NCBI RefSeq assembly: GCF_000160575.1
Contig: NZ_GG697128.1
Coordinates: 350,750-414,749 of the forward strand
Direction: 5' to 3'
From: Weissella paramesenteroides ATCC 33313
Lineage (GTDB): Bacteria > Bacillota > Bacilli > Lactobacillales > Lactobacillaceae
DNA: 64,000 nt
The position numbers were made by a program, and so were the translations under genes. Shown here in pieces: positions 36,044 through 45,690 of this stretch (positions are counted from its first letter, which is position 1; each line of letters begins with the position of its first letter). Below the pieces are notes generated by a model, which saw only the letters and a program-made list of their open reading frames with translations, was not told where the DNA came from and did no database searches.

Positions 36044-37615
36044 CTAATTAATCGCAAACGCAGGTGTTCCTGGATCCCAATCTTGTGGATCCTTTGATAA
36101 CTTACTCAAAATGCCATCTACACTATTCCAGCCACTATAAAACTGGTGATTATAGGGATCAAAAATTTCTGTGTTACCTTGGTTATAGCCATAGCCAACT
36201 ACCGCATGACCAATTCCAACATTCACGAAGAAGATAACTGGTTTACCTTGTTGTAAGGCTGATTTCACTGCGTTTGGTGTACCTAAGCTTTGAATACTAT
36301 GTCCATACGCATTAATCATTGTCTTTAGATCTAGACCTGATGCACCATATGACTCATGGAAATGACTCACTTGGTTACTAACCTGACGTGGGGTGACATT
36401 GATACCGTACGTTCCTTTTAGAACCATTGCAGCACTAGTTGGCACACAGCCTGTTGCACCAAATGATCCGCCACTTAACCAGGTATTTGCCCAGCGTTTA
36501 TCCCATTGTGAATAATAGTAAGGTTTTGCAGCTTTTTTTGGCATCTCACGTTCGTAAAATGTCCCATTCGTGCCGAAATTATGTTTCACACCATCAATCG
36601 TGACAATTCCTTGGACAGCTCGACCATCAGCACCGACATAATATCGGTGTCCCCATGCTGTTTCCCATTGATTGTTTTGGCGCACACCATTTTGGAACCA
36701 ATAATATGAACCTTGATAATGACGGAAACCAGTAAATAATTGTTCATTTTCTATCCAGCGCCAACCTAACCCTGAAACATTGACATACCCGGAAGGTACT
36801 GCACGTTTATAAAACGTCCCATTTGTACCAAAGTTATAAATATGATTATTAATGAGCTTCAATCCTTGGACGGCACGCCCATCAGCGCCAACATAATACT
36901 GGTGACCCCATGCTGATTCCCATTGGTTATTTTGACGCACACCTTGTTGGAACCAGTAGTATGCACCCATGTAATAGCGAAAGCCTGAATAAAGTTGCCC
37001 ATTTTCAAGCCAACGCCACCCAACACCAGGTACATTTAAGTAGCCTGATACATTGTCCTGTCGTAAATAAAATGTCCCATTTGTGCCAAAATTATATCTT
37101 TTACCATTGATCCATTGTATGCCTTGAACGGCTCGGCCATCTGCGCCAACGTAATATTGATGGCCCCAAGCTGTCTCCCATTGGTTGTTTTGACGCACAC
37201 CTTGTTGGAACCAATAATATGAACCTTGATACTTCCTAAATCCAGTATACGGTTGCCCATGCTCTAACCAATTCCACCCACCATTAGCGGAAGAAACATC
37301 TGGTGCATAGACATAACCTGATCGATGATTCACAGCAGATGATGCTGTTGTTGTTCTATTACTAGATGTCTCTGGTACGTCCGTCGAATCAGCAACACTT
37401 GATGATATAACACTTGAACTACTCGTTATACTACTTGTACTTACTGAATTAGTTGTTAAAGAGGCCTGACTAGATTGTTCAGAACTTATTTCACTGGTTA
37501 TTGTCTGAGATGATGTCGTTGCATCAGCAGACACGATTGTATAGCCCAGTTGTCCTCCTGCTAATAAACTCATTCCAAATATCATCGTTCGATATAGATT
37601 ATTATGATTTTGCAT
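36044..37615 (-). CDS. Secreted C39-like peptidase with glucan-binding repeats
   Basis: A 523-aa exported protein. A signal peptide (about 1-30, ending near VSADA) is followed by a Ser/Thr-rich stretch to about residue 95. Residues 98-365 carry three glucan-binding repeats with GWRWLENGQLYSGF, QQGVRQNNQW, YYVGADGRAVQG and FGTNGTFY. A Peptidase_C39_2 domain fills about 364-523: YYSQWDKRWAN, GATGCVPTSAAM with the likely nucleophile Cys390, GIGHAVVGYG with His470 and IFDPYNHQF with Asp486. Such domains are papain-like hydrolases; the substrate, peptidoglycan stem peptides or a wall protein, is unknown. I take the ATG at 37615, spaced from AGGGGTGG; 37621 is possible. Confidence 0.88.
   Translation of the reverse strand: MQNHNNLYRTMIFGMSLLAGGQLGYTIVSADATTSSQTITSEISSEQSSQASLTTNSVSTSSITSSSSVISSSVADSTDVPETSSNRTTTASSAVNHRSGYVYAPDVSSANGGWNWLEHGQPYTGFRKYQGSYYWFQQGVRQNNQWETAWGHQYYVGADGRAVQGIQWINGKRYNFGTNGTFYLRQDNVSGYLNVPGVGWRWLENGQLYSGFRYYMGAYYWFQQGVRQNNQWESAWGHQYYVGADGRAVQGLKLINNHIYNFGTNGTFYKRAVPSGYVNVSGLGWRWIENEQLFTGFRHYQGSYYWFQNGVRQNNQWETAWGHRYYVGADGRAVQGIVTIDGVKHNFGTNGTFYEREMPKKAAKPYYYSQWDKRWANTWLSGGSFGATGCVPTSAAMVLKGTYGINVTPRQVSNQVSHFHESYGASGLDLKTMINAYGHSIQSLGTPNAVKSALQQGKPVIFFVNVGIGHAVVGYGYNQGNTEIFDPYNHQFYSGWNSVDGILSKLSKDPQDWDPGTPAFAIN
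36521..37324 (-). repeat. Three glucan-binding repeats in the C39-like peptidase gene
   Basis: Three tandem units of about 85-90 residues share W-W-E-GQ-Y-GFR-YxGxYYWF, GVRQNNQWE, AWGHxYYVGADGRAVQG and FGTNGTFY. The underlying DNA is highly similar between units. Confidence 0.87.
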
Positions 37616-37691
37616 GCCCATTTCCACCCCTAAATTTTATGAATTACACCTATAACTGTACCCCTTTATAGCATCATGAATCTATTTTTTA

Positions 37692-37730
37692 GGTTAGAAA
37701 AAAGCGAGAAAGAAAAATTCTTTCTCGCTT
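37692..37730 (-). terminator. Terminator of the membrane protein gene at 37749
   Basis: A 13-bp perfect stem (37702-37714 / 37718-37730) with a 3-nt loop and TTTTTT on the minus strand. Confidence 0.9.
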
Positions 37731-37748
37731 AGCGCACAATAGTTGTGA

Positions 37749-39488
37749 TTATATAGTTTTACGCTTATCTCGTACACCAAAAATAATTAAACATACGCCA
37801 GTTGCTAGACTAATTATCCATGCAATATAGGTTGTTGCAGGTGTCTTTGCTCGAACTGTTAAACGATTAACTTGTGCAGCCGTCGTCTTAATAACTAGTT
37901 GCTTATTTTTATTTATTTTATACTGATACTGATGCTTATTTTGATCAGTAACTTCATACTTTAAACTTTTATATCCCACCATTGGGATGACCGTCGTTGT
38001 ATTTTTTGCAAATTTAGCCCGATAAACCATACCATTCGGTACAGACGTTGCTTTTGTCTTTAATAATTTGTCATCTTGAACAATTTCTTTTTTCTGTAAT
38101 GACTGATTAAAATCAACATTTTTAGGTAAATAATCAAATGCACCATAAGTTACCCAGTAACCCATCAAATTTTTAAAATCCTCATTGTGTACCTTAAAAT
38201 TTGCCATTGGTGTATAGCTAACTGGATGCTTGGCTGTTGATTTGTAATTTGTTTGAACAGCGACTGCGTTCACCCGATCCACAAAACCATATTTAACGTT
38301 AAACACGGCAACACCAAATGAAAATAGTGCTAATACCACGTAGATTGTATTTCGTAACCAATTTTTATTAATAACATGACGTATAGCTAAAATAGCACTC
38401 AAACTTAATAGGAAGATAGCAATAATAAACACCCGATGTGGAAATTGTATAACGCCTAGTTTCGTCCCATACAAGTATTTCCAACCATAACTCGTTCCAC
38501 TAAAAATAACCCCAACAGACACAAGTGTCGCAACTTTTGTAAAACGATCCTGCTTACGCCAGGTAACTAACACACCAAAAATTGCTAAGAAAGCAATAAT
38601 TCCCACCGTGTTGGTTTTAAAACGTGCATCCCCTGCAATCGCAAAGGTTGAATTAATAAATTCATGCCAATCCGGTGCGGCCCAAATAGATAATTCTGTT
38701 GCCGCTGGTGTAACCATTGTATTCCCCAACATGGCAATAATAAATGGTAGTAGAAATATCAGTGACAAAAGTATCGTAATGACTGCAGCAACTGATAAGT
38801 TCGCCAAAACATTCAGACGATTCTTTCTAAAAATCAATAAAAACAAAGTAAAAATCGCAGTATAGCCAACAACGATTGCAAATGACAAAACATGCGAAAG
38901 AATAATAAAGGTGAAACCGATGACCAACAACAAAATAGTTTTCTTATCTAATGCCACCAAATTGTTTGTTGTTGTCTTCGTTAATCTAATTAATCCTAGT
39001 ACCACTAAAGGCATAAATGACATTGCCCATACTTCACCAAACAGCCATTGCTGAATAACCTGTGAAAGTGTTGGCACAGCCATTGTATAAATGAAAGCTG
39101 CCGTTGTACTTTCTGTCAAAGATAACCCCAACTCTTTACTAACCCATTTTGCAATGCTGAATTGAGTCATTAATTGCACCCACATCAACACATACATTGC
39201 CGTAACTGGTGGGAAAATAAATTGCAATACTGCCCCAATGTACACAGGAAATGATGGATACATCGTTGGTACTATACTACCAATCTGATTAGCTGAAAAT
39301 GTTGAAATAACTGGTATCAAATTTCCTTGTCTTAAATTATTATAGAATTCAACAATTCTATTCGCATGGAATTGTAAATCAGCACCAGCATATAAAAAGC
39401 CAAACCGACCAACATAGGCTAAGATGATCGCAAATACTAAGCCTGGAATAAGGTAGTAGCATCCCTTCTTTATTGCACTAGCATGCAT
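37749..39488 (-). CDS. Polytopic membrane protein, YfhO / PTPS-related family, second copy
   Basis: A 579-aa membrane protein with about 12 hydrophobic segments and an outside C-terminal loop (about 420-545) before the last segment. AGADLQFHANRIVEFYNNL in the first outside loop corresponds to WDGRFHISRVAESYLN of the protein at 21971, including the acidic residue and the FH pair, so the two are paralogues of the same GT-C-like layout. Likely a membrane glycosyltransferase acting on a surface polymer with a lipid-linked donor; this is inference from topology. Own terminator after the stop, and AAGGAG before the ATG. Confidence 0.68.
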   Translation of the reverse strand: MHASAIKKGCYYLIPGLVFAIILAYVGRFGFLYAGADLQFHANRIVEFYNNLRQGNLIPVISTFSANQIGSIVPTMYPSFPVYIGAVLQFIFPPVTAMYVLMWVQLMTQFSIAKWVSKELGLSLTESTTAAFIYTMAVPTLSQVIQQWLFGEVWAMSFMPLVVLGLIRLTKTTTNNLVALDKKTILLLVIGFTFIILSHVLSFAIVVGYTAIFTLFLLIFRKNRLNVLANLSVAAVITILLSLIFLLPFIIAMLGNTMVTPAATELSIWAAPDWHEFINSTFAIAGDARFKTNTVGIIAFLAIFGVLVTWRKQDRFTKVATLVSVGVIFSGTSYGWKYLYGTKLGVIQFPHRVFIIAIFLLSLSAILAIRHVINKNWLRNTIYVVLALFSFGVAVFNVKYGFVDRVNAVAVQTNYKSTAKHPVSYTPMANFKVHNEDFKNLMGYWVTYGAFDYLPKNVDFNQSLQKKEIVQDDKLLKTKATSVPNGMVYRAKFAKNTTTVIPMVGYKSLKYEVTDQNKHQYQYKINKNKQLVIKTTAAQVNRLTVRAKTPATTYIAWIISLATGVCLIIFGVRDKRKTI

Positions 39489-39524
39489 TTTTCTAACTCC
39501 TTGATTGTTTTCTAATTTTTATTT

Positions 39525-39567
39525 CAAATTAAAGGGCGCTATTAACTTCAACAGTCTCATAGCGTCC
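39525..39567 (-). terminator. Terminator of the TagB-like gene
   Basis: On the minus strand GGACGCTAT pairs with ATAGCGCCC (one mismatch) around a 16-nt loop, followed by TTTAATTT. Confidence 0.6.
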
Positions 39568-39578
39568 TTATAATTGTA

Positions 39579-40724
39579 TCACGATAAATGCATCAAAATG
39601 TTTTTTAATGCTGTCGCAGCTTCATCACCATCATGTGGGTTGTATTGCTGACTAATGTCTGCAAGTACCTGATAATCATAATTATCTGCCTGTAATAAAT
39701 CCATCAATTCTGTTTCAGAATATGCAACCGGTAACCCCAAATCTTTTTTAGCATCCAGATAAACACCACGTCGAACATGGTATTCATTAAAGTCTGGTTG
39801 AAAAAGAAAAATCTTTTTACCATAGACGGCAAAGTCAAAAAAGACGCTTGAAAAATCAGTAATCAAAATATCAGTAATCATAAACAGTTTATACAAAGAA
39901 TAATTATCAGCTGTAATGATTCTACCTTTTTTTACACCCTCTGAAAAATAATGACCACGGTAAATCACGGTATAAGTTTCAGACAATTTCTCTAGTGTTG
40001 CTTGTGTTAGTGTTGTCTGTTCGCGCGCTTGGTAACCTCTAAAGGTTGGCACATACAGTAGAATTGGTTTCTCCGATTTGATGCCCAACTGATATTTAAC
40101 ACGTGCTGGTGTTATATTTTTTTGATAACGAGTCACAATATTCTTTCGCAATTGCCCATGTTCCACAAACCTTTTTGTCTTTGGAAATACCTCTTTGAAT
40201 TTTTCCAAATCGTAATCACCATAGGTAAACATAAAGTCAAATTGTACATGGTCATACCAATATTGTACCAGTCTGGATAAGCCAATTTCAGCATGACCTA
40301 GTGTTTTCATAGGAACACCATGCCAAAATTGAATATAAATATGCCGTTTATGACTAAACGGTATTAAACGATCAATGCTCGAATTGGCCACCCAATATTT
40401 AGATTTTAATAAATGGTAAAAAAAAGTTGGTGAATTAGATGAAATCTTTCTTCCTAATTCAGGCTGAACATAAATATTTGGTTTATTCAGTGCCCATACC
40501 AACTCATAGTCTTTAAACGCTGGGTCAGTTCTTAACATATTATATGCTTCTTTTGGTGTATCTGAGTATTGCCGACCACTGTATGAAATAAACAAAATCT
40601 GTTTTTCGTTCGGTCTAATAAACAATTGTAGAACTTTAACAAATGCACCCACAAGAATGAGGTATGCCCCACCAAAAAAAGATGAATTTTTAATACGATT
40701 TTTTATTTTTTGTGCTCGACCCAT
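39579..40724 (-). CDS. CDP-glycerol:glycerophosphate glycerophosphotransferase, TagB/TarB-like
   Basis: A 381-aa single-domain CDP-glycerol glycerophosphotransferase. The catalytic His motif is FWHGVPMKTLG (about residue 135), with LLYVPTFRGYQ, the HY motif YRGHYF and the nucleotide motif ITDFSSVFFDFAVYGKK. Length matches TagB/TarB, which adds the first glycerol phosphate to the lipid-linked disaccharide, rather than the longer TagF polymerase. It lies about 8 kb from the teichoic acid locus, beside a secreted protein of unknown function. Confidence 0.85.
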   Translation of the reverse strand: MGRAQKIKNRIKNSSFFGGAYLILVGAFVKVLQLFIRPNEKQILFISYSGRQYSDTPKEAYNMLRTDPAFKDYELVWALNKPNIYVQPELGRKISSNSPTFFYHLLKSKYWVANSSIDRLIPFSHKRHIYIQFWHGVPMKTLGHAEIGLSRLVQYWYDHVQFDFMFTYGDYDLEKFKEVFPKTKRFVEHGQLRKNIVTRYQKNITPARVKYQLGIKSEKPILLYVPTFRGYQAREQTTLTQATLEKLSETYTVIYRGHYFSEGVKKGRIITADNYSLYKLFMITDILITDFSSVFFDFAVYGKKIFLFQPDFNEYHVRRGVYLDAKKDLGLPVAYSETELMDLLQADNYDYQVLADISQQYNPHDGDEAATALKNILMHLS

Positions 40725-40820
40725 ATTACTACCATTACCCTCTGCCCTAAGTTAATAATTCAAGTATAACAAAAATATGTTATTGACACCGTGTAATTAC
40801 ATAAAAAATCCTTCAAAAAC

Positions 40821-42308
40821 TCACTGGATTTCGTGCATAATTTCAGCACCACGATTCACAACTAGATAAGAACGTCCATTGTTATCCCAAACTTGTGATT
40901 CAAACTCTCTGGTTGATTGTTTTGGTGATACATAGACACCACTTTTAATATCTGATTTTTGCAATTCACCATTCGCCCATCTTGAAGCTGGAATAGCATA
41001 ATAGGCACCATCCGTGAGGTAAAATAATTGGTCAGTATTATTATTAATTGATAAAAATTGACCAAAGTAGCCTGGTTTTTGTCTAATCAGTGTTCGTGAC
41101 ATATACAATCGGAGTTTACCGTGCGACACAGCACCACGATAAAGCATCAAATCACCCACTTTAATATTCTTAGCAGCAAAATTTTTCTTGGTTTGGTTTG
41201 AAACCATGCTAACAATCGCCACATTACCATCCCCATCAATACTTAATGTTTGTTCACCGTGAAATGACTGATGAGTTTTAGTGTCTCTAAAAATAAACTG
41301 GTGTTGATCACTAGGATATAGCGTATCTAATTTAATTCTGATCAAACGCTGTTGTCGTGATTTTTTTGCTAACGCAATCATCCAAATACGATTATCTTGG
41401 GCATTATAAGCGACCGCTTGACCATGCCCCATATAAAATTCTGGTCCAACCTTAATTGCCTGCAACAGTCGATCATCATTAGTCGTTGCAAATTGGTGAT
41501 GGTTAACACGATTCTCTATTCTTCTAAGCATGTCAGCTTGACCAGTTTGCCACACGCCAAGTCTTTGTAATTGTTGAATATCATATCGCACAACGCGCCC
41601 ATAATTTTTTCGTTGCTGTGACTCATAAACAACATACAAGTAGCGACCATTCATCACACTTCCTTGTGGTAATTGCCAATTGACTAACTTTGTTGACACA
41701 GTGGGTAACAATAGCGCTGTTTGATAACCTTTAATCGGTGACACTGATCGACTTGTTGCCCGTAAAGTAGAAAATTTGCTTTTAGCTGCTGTATACGTTG
41801 GTTTCTTCAAATATGAAATACCCGTATCGGGTGCTTGAATAATGCGATACTTTTTTGGCGTAGTGCGACTATTTTGAAAAACATTTGACCAATTACTCGT
41901 CTTTATTTTCGTTTTTGGTTTATTCAAAACCTGCCATTGTGCTGGCTTAATTTGTGTTGCACCCGTCAAATTTCTGCCAGCTTTATCCTGCAATGACAAC
42001 GTAATCCGATCACTGCTACGCAAAGGACGAGATAATTTTGCGGTAAACGCTTGGTTTAAAATAATAACCTTTTTTAATAAAACACTTTGCTGATTCTTCA
42101 TAACAAGTGTATAAGCAACTGATCCACTTTCATTAGCATCATAAATTGCACCTTTTATCTGATTACTACCTGTTTGCAATTGAATGTTACGTTTCAAATC
42201 AACATTTGCTACTGGATTATTTATCTGACCATAAATTTTATGATTAGGTATGCAAAATGACAGCAAAAGAACCATCCCAAAAGCAAATAATATTTTTAAA
42301 TACCTCAT
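40821..42308 (-). CDS. Large secreted protein of unknown function, predicted beta-rich
   Basis: A 495-aa exported protein with a signal peptide (about 1-28, cut near IYGQ). Residues 30-120 look like a bacterial Ig-like segment (SGSVAYTLVMKNQQ, RSSDRITLSLQDKAGRNL). The rest (about 195-495) has repeated strand patterns ending in Tyr/Trp-rich turns: GRYLYVVYESQQ, GRVVRYDIQQL, MGHGQAVAYNAQDNRIWMI, LSIDGDGNVAIVSM, FESQVWDNNGRSYLVV. This suggests a beta-propeller, with faint resemblance to helveticin J-like class III bacteriocins (end pattern E-S-(5-10)-YLVV...EI). I cannot confirm that. No wall-anchor motif is seen. Neighbour of a TagB-like gene, so a role at the cell surface is likely. Confidence 0.6.
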   Translation of the reverse strand: MRYLKILFAFGMVLLLSFCIPNHKIYGQINNPVANVDLKRNIQLQTGSNQIKGAIYDANESGSVAYTLVMKNQQSVLLKKVIILNQAFTAKLSRPLRSSDRITLSLQDKAGRNLTGATQIKPAQWQVLNKPKTKIKTSNWSNVFQNSRTTPKKYRIIQAPDTGISYLKKPTYTAAKSKFSTLRATSRSVSPIKGYQTALLLPTVSTKLVNWQLPQGSVMNGRYLYVVYESQQRKNYGRVVRYDIQQLQRLGVWQTGQADMLRRIENRVNHHQFATTNDDRLLQAIKVGPEFYMGHGQAVAYNAQDNRIWMIALAKKSRQQRLIRIKLDTLYPSDQHQFIFRDTKTHQSFHGEQTLSIDGDGNVAIVSMVSNQTKKNFAAKNIKVGDLMLYRGAVSHGKLRLYMSRTLIRQKPGYFGQFLSINNNTDQLFYLTDGAYYAIPASRWANGELQKSDIKSGVYVSPKQSTREFESQVWDNNGRSYLVVNRGAEIMHEIQ

Positions 42309-42403
42309 ATTAGACCATCATCACCTCACAATCTTTTATCACAAAAATATTTTTTCTATTCTATCATAATTAACGTTTATTGACCGCTAATAGTTAGCGA
42401 AAT

Positions 42404-42453
42404 ACAAAAAAAGCGTACATGAATTGCCAAAATTAGCAAAACTCATATACGCT
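42404..42453 (-). terminator. Terminator of the SDR gene
   Basis: On the minus strand AGCGTATATGA pairs with TCATGTACGCT (one G-U) and seven T follow. Confidence 0.85.
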
Positions 42454-42470
42454 CATAAAACATCAACCAA

Positions 42471-43314
42471 TTAATCCACTAAATGTAATAGCTCTTTCGT
42501 CTTATCCCAAAGTTGCTTTTGTAAAGTTAAATCATTTACTTGTGGATTAAACTTTTTTGCTTTTTCTCGTTTATTATAATATGCGCCTGATTCCCAGGTT
42601 TCGCCTGGTGTACCTTCGATAAAGAAACGCAAAGTCTCACCACCTGCTTCGGCACTTTGTAAAATCACCTTATTCAGCACCGTATGGTAAATACGATACA
42701 TCCAGCTCTTTTTATCATTCGCAAAATTTGTACGAATCATACCTGGGTGGAAAGAAACCGCAGATAATCCATTTTTATGGTAACGACGGTCTAGCTCGTT
42801 AGCAAATAAAATATTTTCTAATTTGGCATCCCCATAAGCCTTGGTTGCTTCATATTTTTTATGACTATTGTTCAAATCATTTAAATTAATATGTCCAAAT
42901 AATTGATGCGCAATACTTGAAGTATTAATGACAATTGCTTGCTTTGGATTAAAGTTTGGTAGCAACAGTTGCGTCAGTAAAAATGGTGCCAGATAATCCA
43001 CCTGCAATGTTCTTTCAAAACCATCATTCGTTAATTCATACGACCCAAACAATCCACCCGCATTATTGACCAAAATATCAATTTTTTGCTCACCTAATGT
43101 TGTTTGCAAAGCCGCTGCTAGATGACGAACTTGATCTAATTGCGAAAAATCTGCAATAAAATAAGGTGCATTGACTTCCTTAGCAATCTTAGCGGTCTTT
43201 GCTTTATTACGGCCAACCAAGTAAAGATTATACTCATCTTGATTTAATCCACGAACTGCTGCTGCCCCGATACCATCAGAAGCTCCTGTAATAATAACGT
43301 TTTTTCTTTGTCAT
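42471..43314 (-). pseudogene. Short-chain dehydrogenase/reductase, frameshifted near the start
   Basis: The SDR body is intact: VNNAGGLFGSYELTNDGF, the catalytic Ser in INTSSIAHQ, and Tyr-x3-Lys as YGDAKLEN, then SFHPGMIRTNF. The first 30 residues with the NADP-binding motif (VIITGASDGIGAAAV) are encoded in another frame. The expected ATG at 43314, 4 nt after the preceding gene, leads into AAAGAAAAAACG; one A fewer in that A6 run (43300-43305) gives a continuous protein MTKKNVIITGASDGIG. So a one-base insertion inactivates it, or the assembly is wrong here. Substrate unknown (retinol-dehydrogenase-like SDR). Confidence 0.82.
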
Positions 43315-43318
43315 ATAC

Positions 43319-43651
43319 TCACCAATCCTTTCGAATCACAGTACGTTTGATTGTCTTTTTTGTCACCAAAAATGGTTTGTAATCTGCTTGATCTAGTACC
43401 ATTAAAGTATATGTTGCTTGATCCACATCACACACAAGATAATTCACATCTGAACGCAATTCTCTTTCAGCACTTATTTTGATAGTCTTACTGACCGTAA
43501 AAATATCATTCAAACCTAACTGGCGACGCTTCTGATGATGAATCAAATGTCTTGCAAAAAATCCAATCGTCCATAATGTGCCACCAATAAATGCTGACTG
43601 TCCAAATTGATGGGTTATTTTTATTTTAGTCTTACGATCATCTTTCTGCAT
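43319..43651 (-). CDS. Small protein of unknown function upstream of the SDR gene
   Basis: A 110-aa protein with a moderately hydrophobic stretch (about 19-35, SAFIGGTLWTIGFFARHLI) and a C-terminal part of short beta-strands (ELRSDVNYLVCDVDQATYTLMVLD). Not recognised. GAGGGGGAAT precedes the ATG. It ends 4 nt before the SDR start, so the two form an operon with one terminator at 42404-42453. Confidence 0.55.
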   Translation of the reverse strand: MQKDDRKTKIKITHQFGQSAFIGGTLWTIGFFARHLIHHQKRRQLGLNDIFTVSKTIKISAERELRSDVNYLVCDVDQATYTLMVLDQADYKPFLVTKKTIKRTVIRKDW

Positions 43652-43729
43652 AATTCCCCCTCAATTAATTTGAGTATAGCATAAATCAAGTTTGCCTAGT
43701 TAAAATTCATGAATGTATCCTTTATTTTA

Positions 43730-43765
43730 AAACAAAAAACAACCTTCTTAATATAGTAGAAAGTT
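43730..43765 (-). terminator. Terminator after the SIS/aldolase chimera
   Basis: On the minus strand AACTTTCT pairs with AGAAGGTT (one G-U) and TGTTTTTTGTTTT follows. Confidence 0.72.
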
Positions 43766-43817
43766 ATTAATTATCATGCGAAACTCAAACTTTAATTTTT
43801 ATGGAGAGATAAGTAAT

Positions 43818-44815
<998 letters not shown>

Positions 44816-44858
44816 TCAGCAATTTATTTTAGTTAAAAATCTTTGACTCACTTAAATT

Positions 44859-44887
44859 GTATATGTACACTATAATAGTGCATATAC
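44859..44887 (+). promoter_or_regulatory. Palindromic operator between the GH1 remnant and the GntR gene
   Basis: GTATATG and CACTAT on the left pair with ATAGTG and CATATAC on the right around one central base, with two extra bases in the left arm. A TATAAT (44871-44876) lies in its centre. Position and symmetry suit the operator of the neighbouring GntR-type repressor. Confidence 0.6.
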
Positions 44888-44892
44888 TGTAA

Positions 44893-44906
44893 TGCAATCG
44901 TTTTCA
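44893..44906 (+). promoter_or_regulatory. Putative cre site (CcpA) before the GntR gene
   Basis: TGCAATCGTTTTCA matches the TGNAANCGNNNNCA form of the catabolite-responsive element. It lies between the operator and the GntR start, as expected of a carbohydrate locus. Confidence 0.5.
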
Positions 44907-44944
44907 CTGAACGCATTCGAATGTGTCATAGAAGGAGTCGATTC

Positions 44945-45664
44945 GTGCTGAAATATCAACAAATTGCTAAACAAATTTTTTCATATATCCAAGATAGCCA
45001 GTTAAAACAAGGTGACCAACTACCTAGTCTGACAGAATTAGTGACTGACTATCAAGCAAGTAAAATTACCATTCAAAAAGCCATCGCCGAACTGGAAAAA
45101 GAAGGCTTTATCTACCAAGTTCAAGGTAGTGGTACCTTTGTTCGTAGCATGCCTACCGATGATTACATCAATTTCAATTTGAGCAATGGTTGGAACAGCG
45201 ATTTCACCAAGGAGCCCACTGAAAATTCAAATATTAATGTGCAAAAAATTTCACCATCGTTGGCTGTAGCACAAAAACTAAACTGTACCGTAGACATCCC
45301 TGTTTTTAAAGTGCAGCGTACCAAATCAATAAACAATAAGGTATTTTGTTTTGAAACATCATACTATAATTCAAAACTTGTGCCTTATTTGAATGATTCA
45401 ATCGCCCAACAATCTTTATTTAATTACATTAAATTGGCATACAACATTACCATTAGTTTCACTGATAAGTATTTTGATGTTCGTGAATTAACTTCAATCG
45501 AGTCCGAAAAATTAGGCTTTCCAGAAAAAATTTTGGACTGTCAGTTCATGAAACATTTTATTCAACAAGTGGTGAAATATTTGATTATTCCGAAAATGTT
45601 TATCACCCTGATAATTCGAAGTTTTATTTATAAAATTAACGACGAAAAAATTCCTGTGAGTTGA
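44945..45664 (+). pseudogene. GntR/HutC-family repressor with frameshifted C-terminus
   Basis: The GTG at 44945 (GAAGGAG 7 nt upstream) starts LKYQQIAKQIFSYIQ, a GntR winged helix with LPSLTELVTDYQASKITIQK and GSGTFVR, followed by a UTRA effector domain (about 85-200). After LGFPEK the frame goes wrong. With one more A in the A6 run at about 45525-45530, the frame becomes FGLSVHETFYSTSGEIFDYS and ends properly with PDNSKFYL and a TAA at 45631-45633, the usual UTRA end. As given, the protein continues out of frame to 45664. It was divergent from the now deleted GH1/aldolase genes and probably repressed them. Confidence 0.82.
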
Positions 45665-45686
45665 CGATTACTCACAAGAATTTTTG
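45645..45686. terminator. Bidirectional terminator between the GntR and HAD genes
   Basis: A 15-bp stem with one internal mismatch (45646-45661 / 45670-45685), with A-rich and T-rich outer parts, separates convergent genes. Confidence 0.82.
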
Positions 45687-45690
45687 CCTG

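Noticed and set aside
19685-37615. Glucansucrase (dextransucrase) fragments
   Set aside because: Only the binding repeats are shared. No GH70 catalytic motif is present in any of the proteins.
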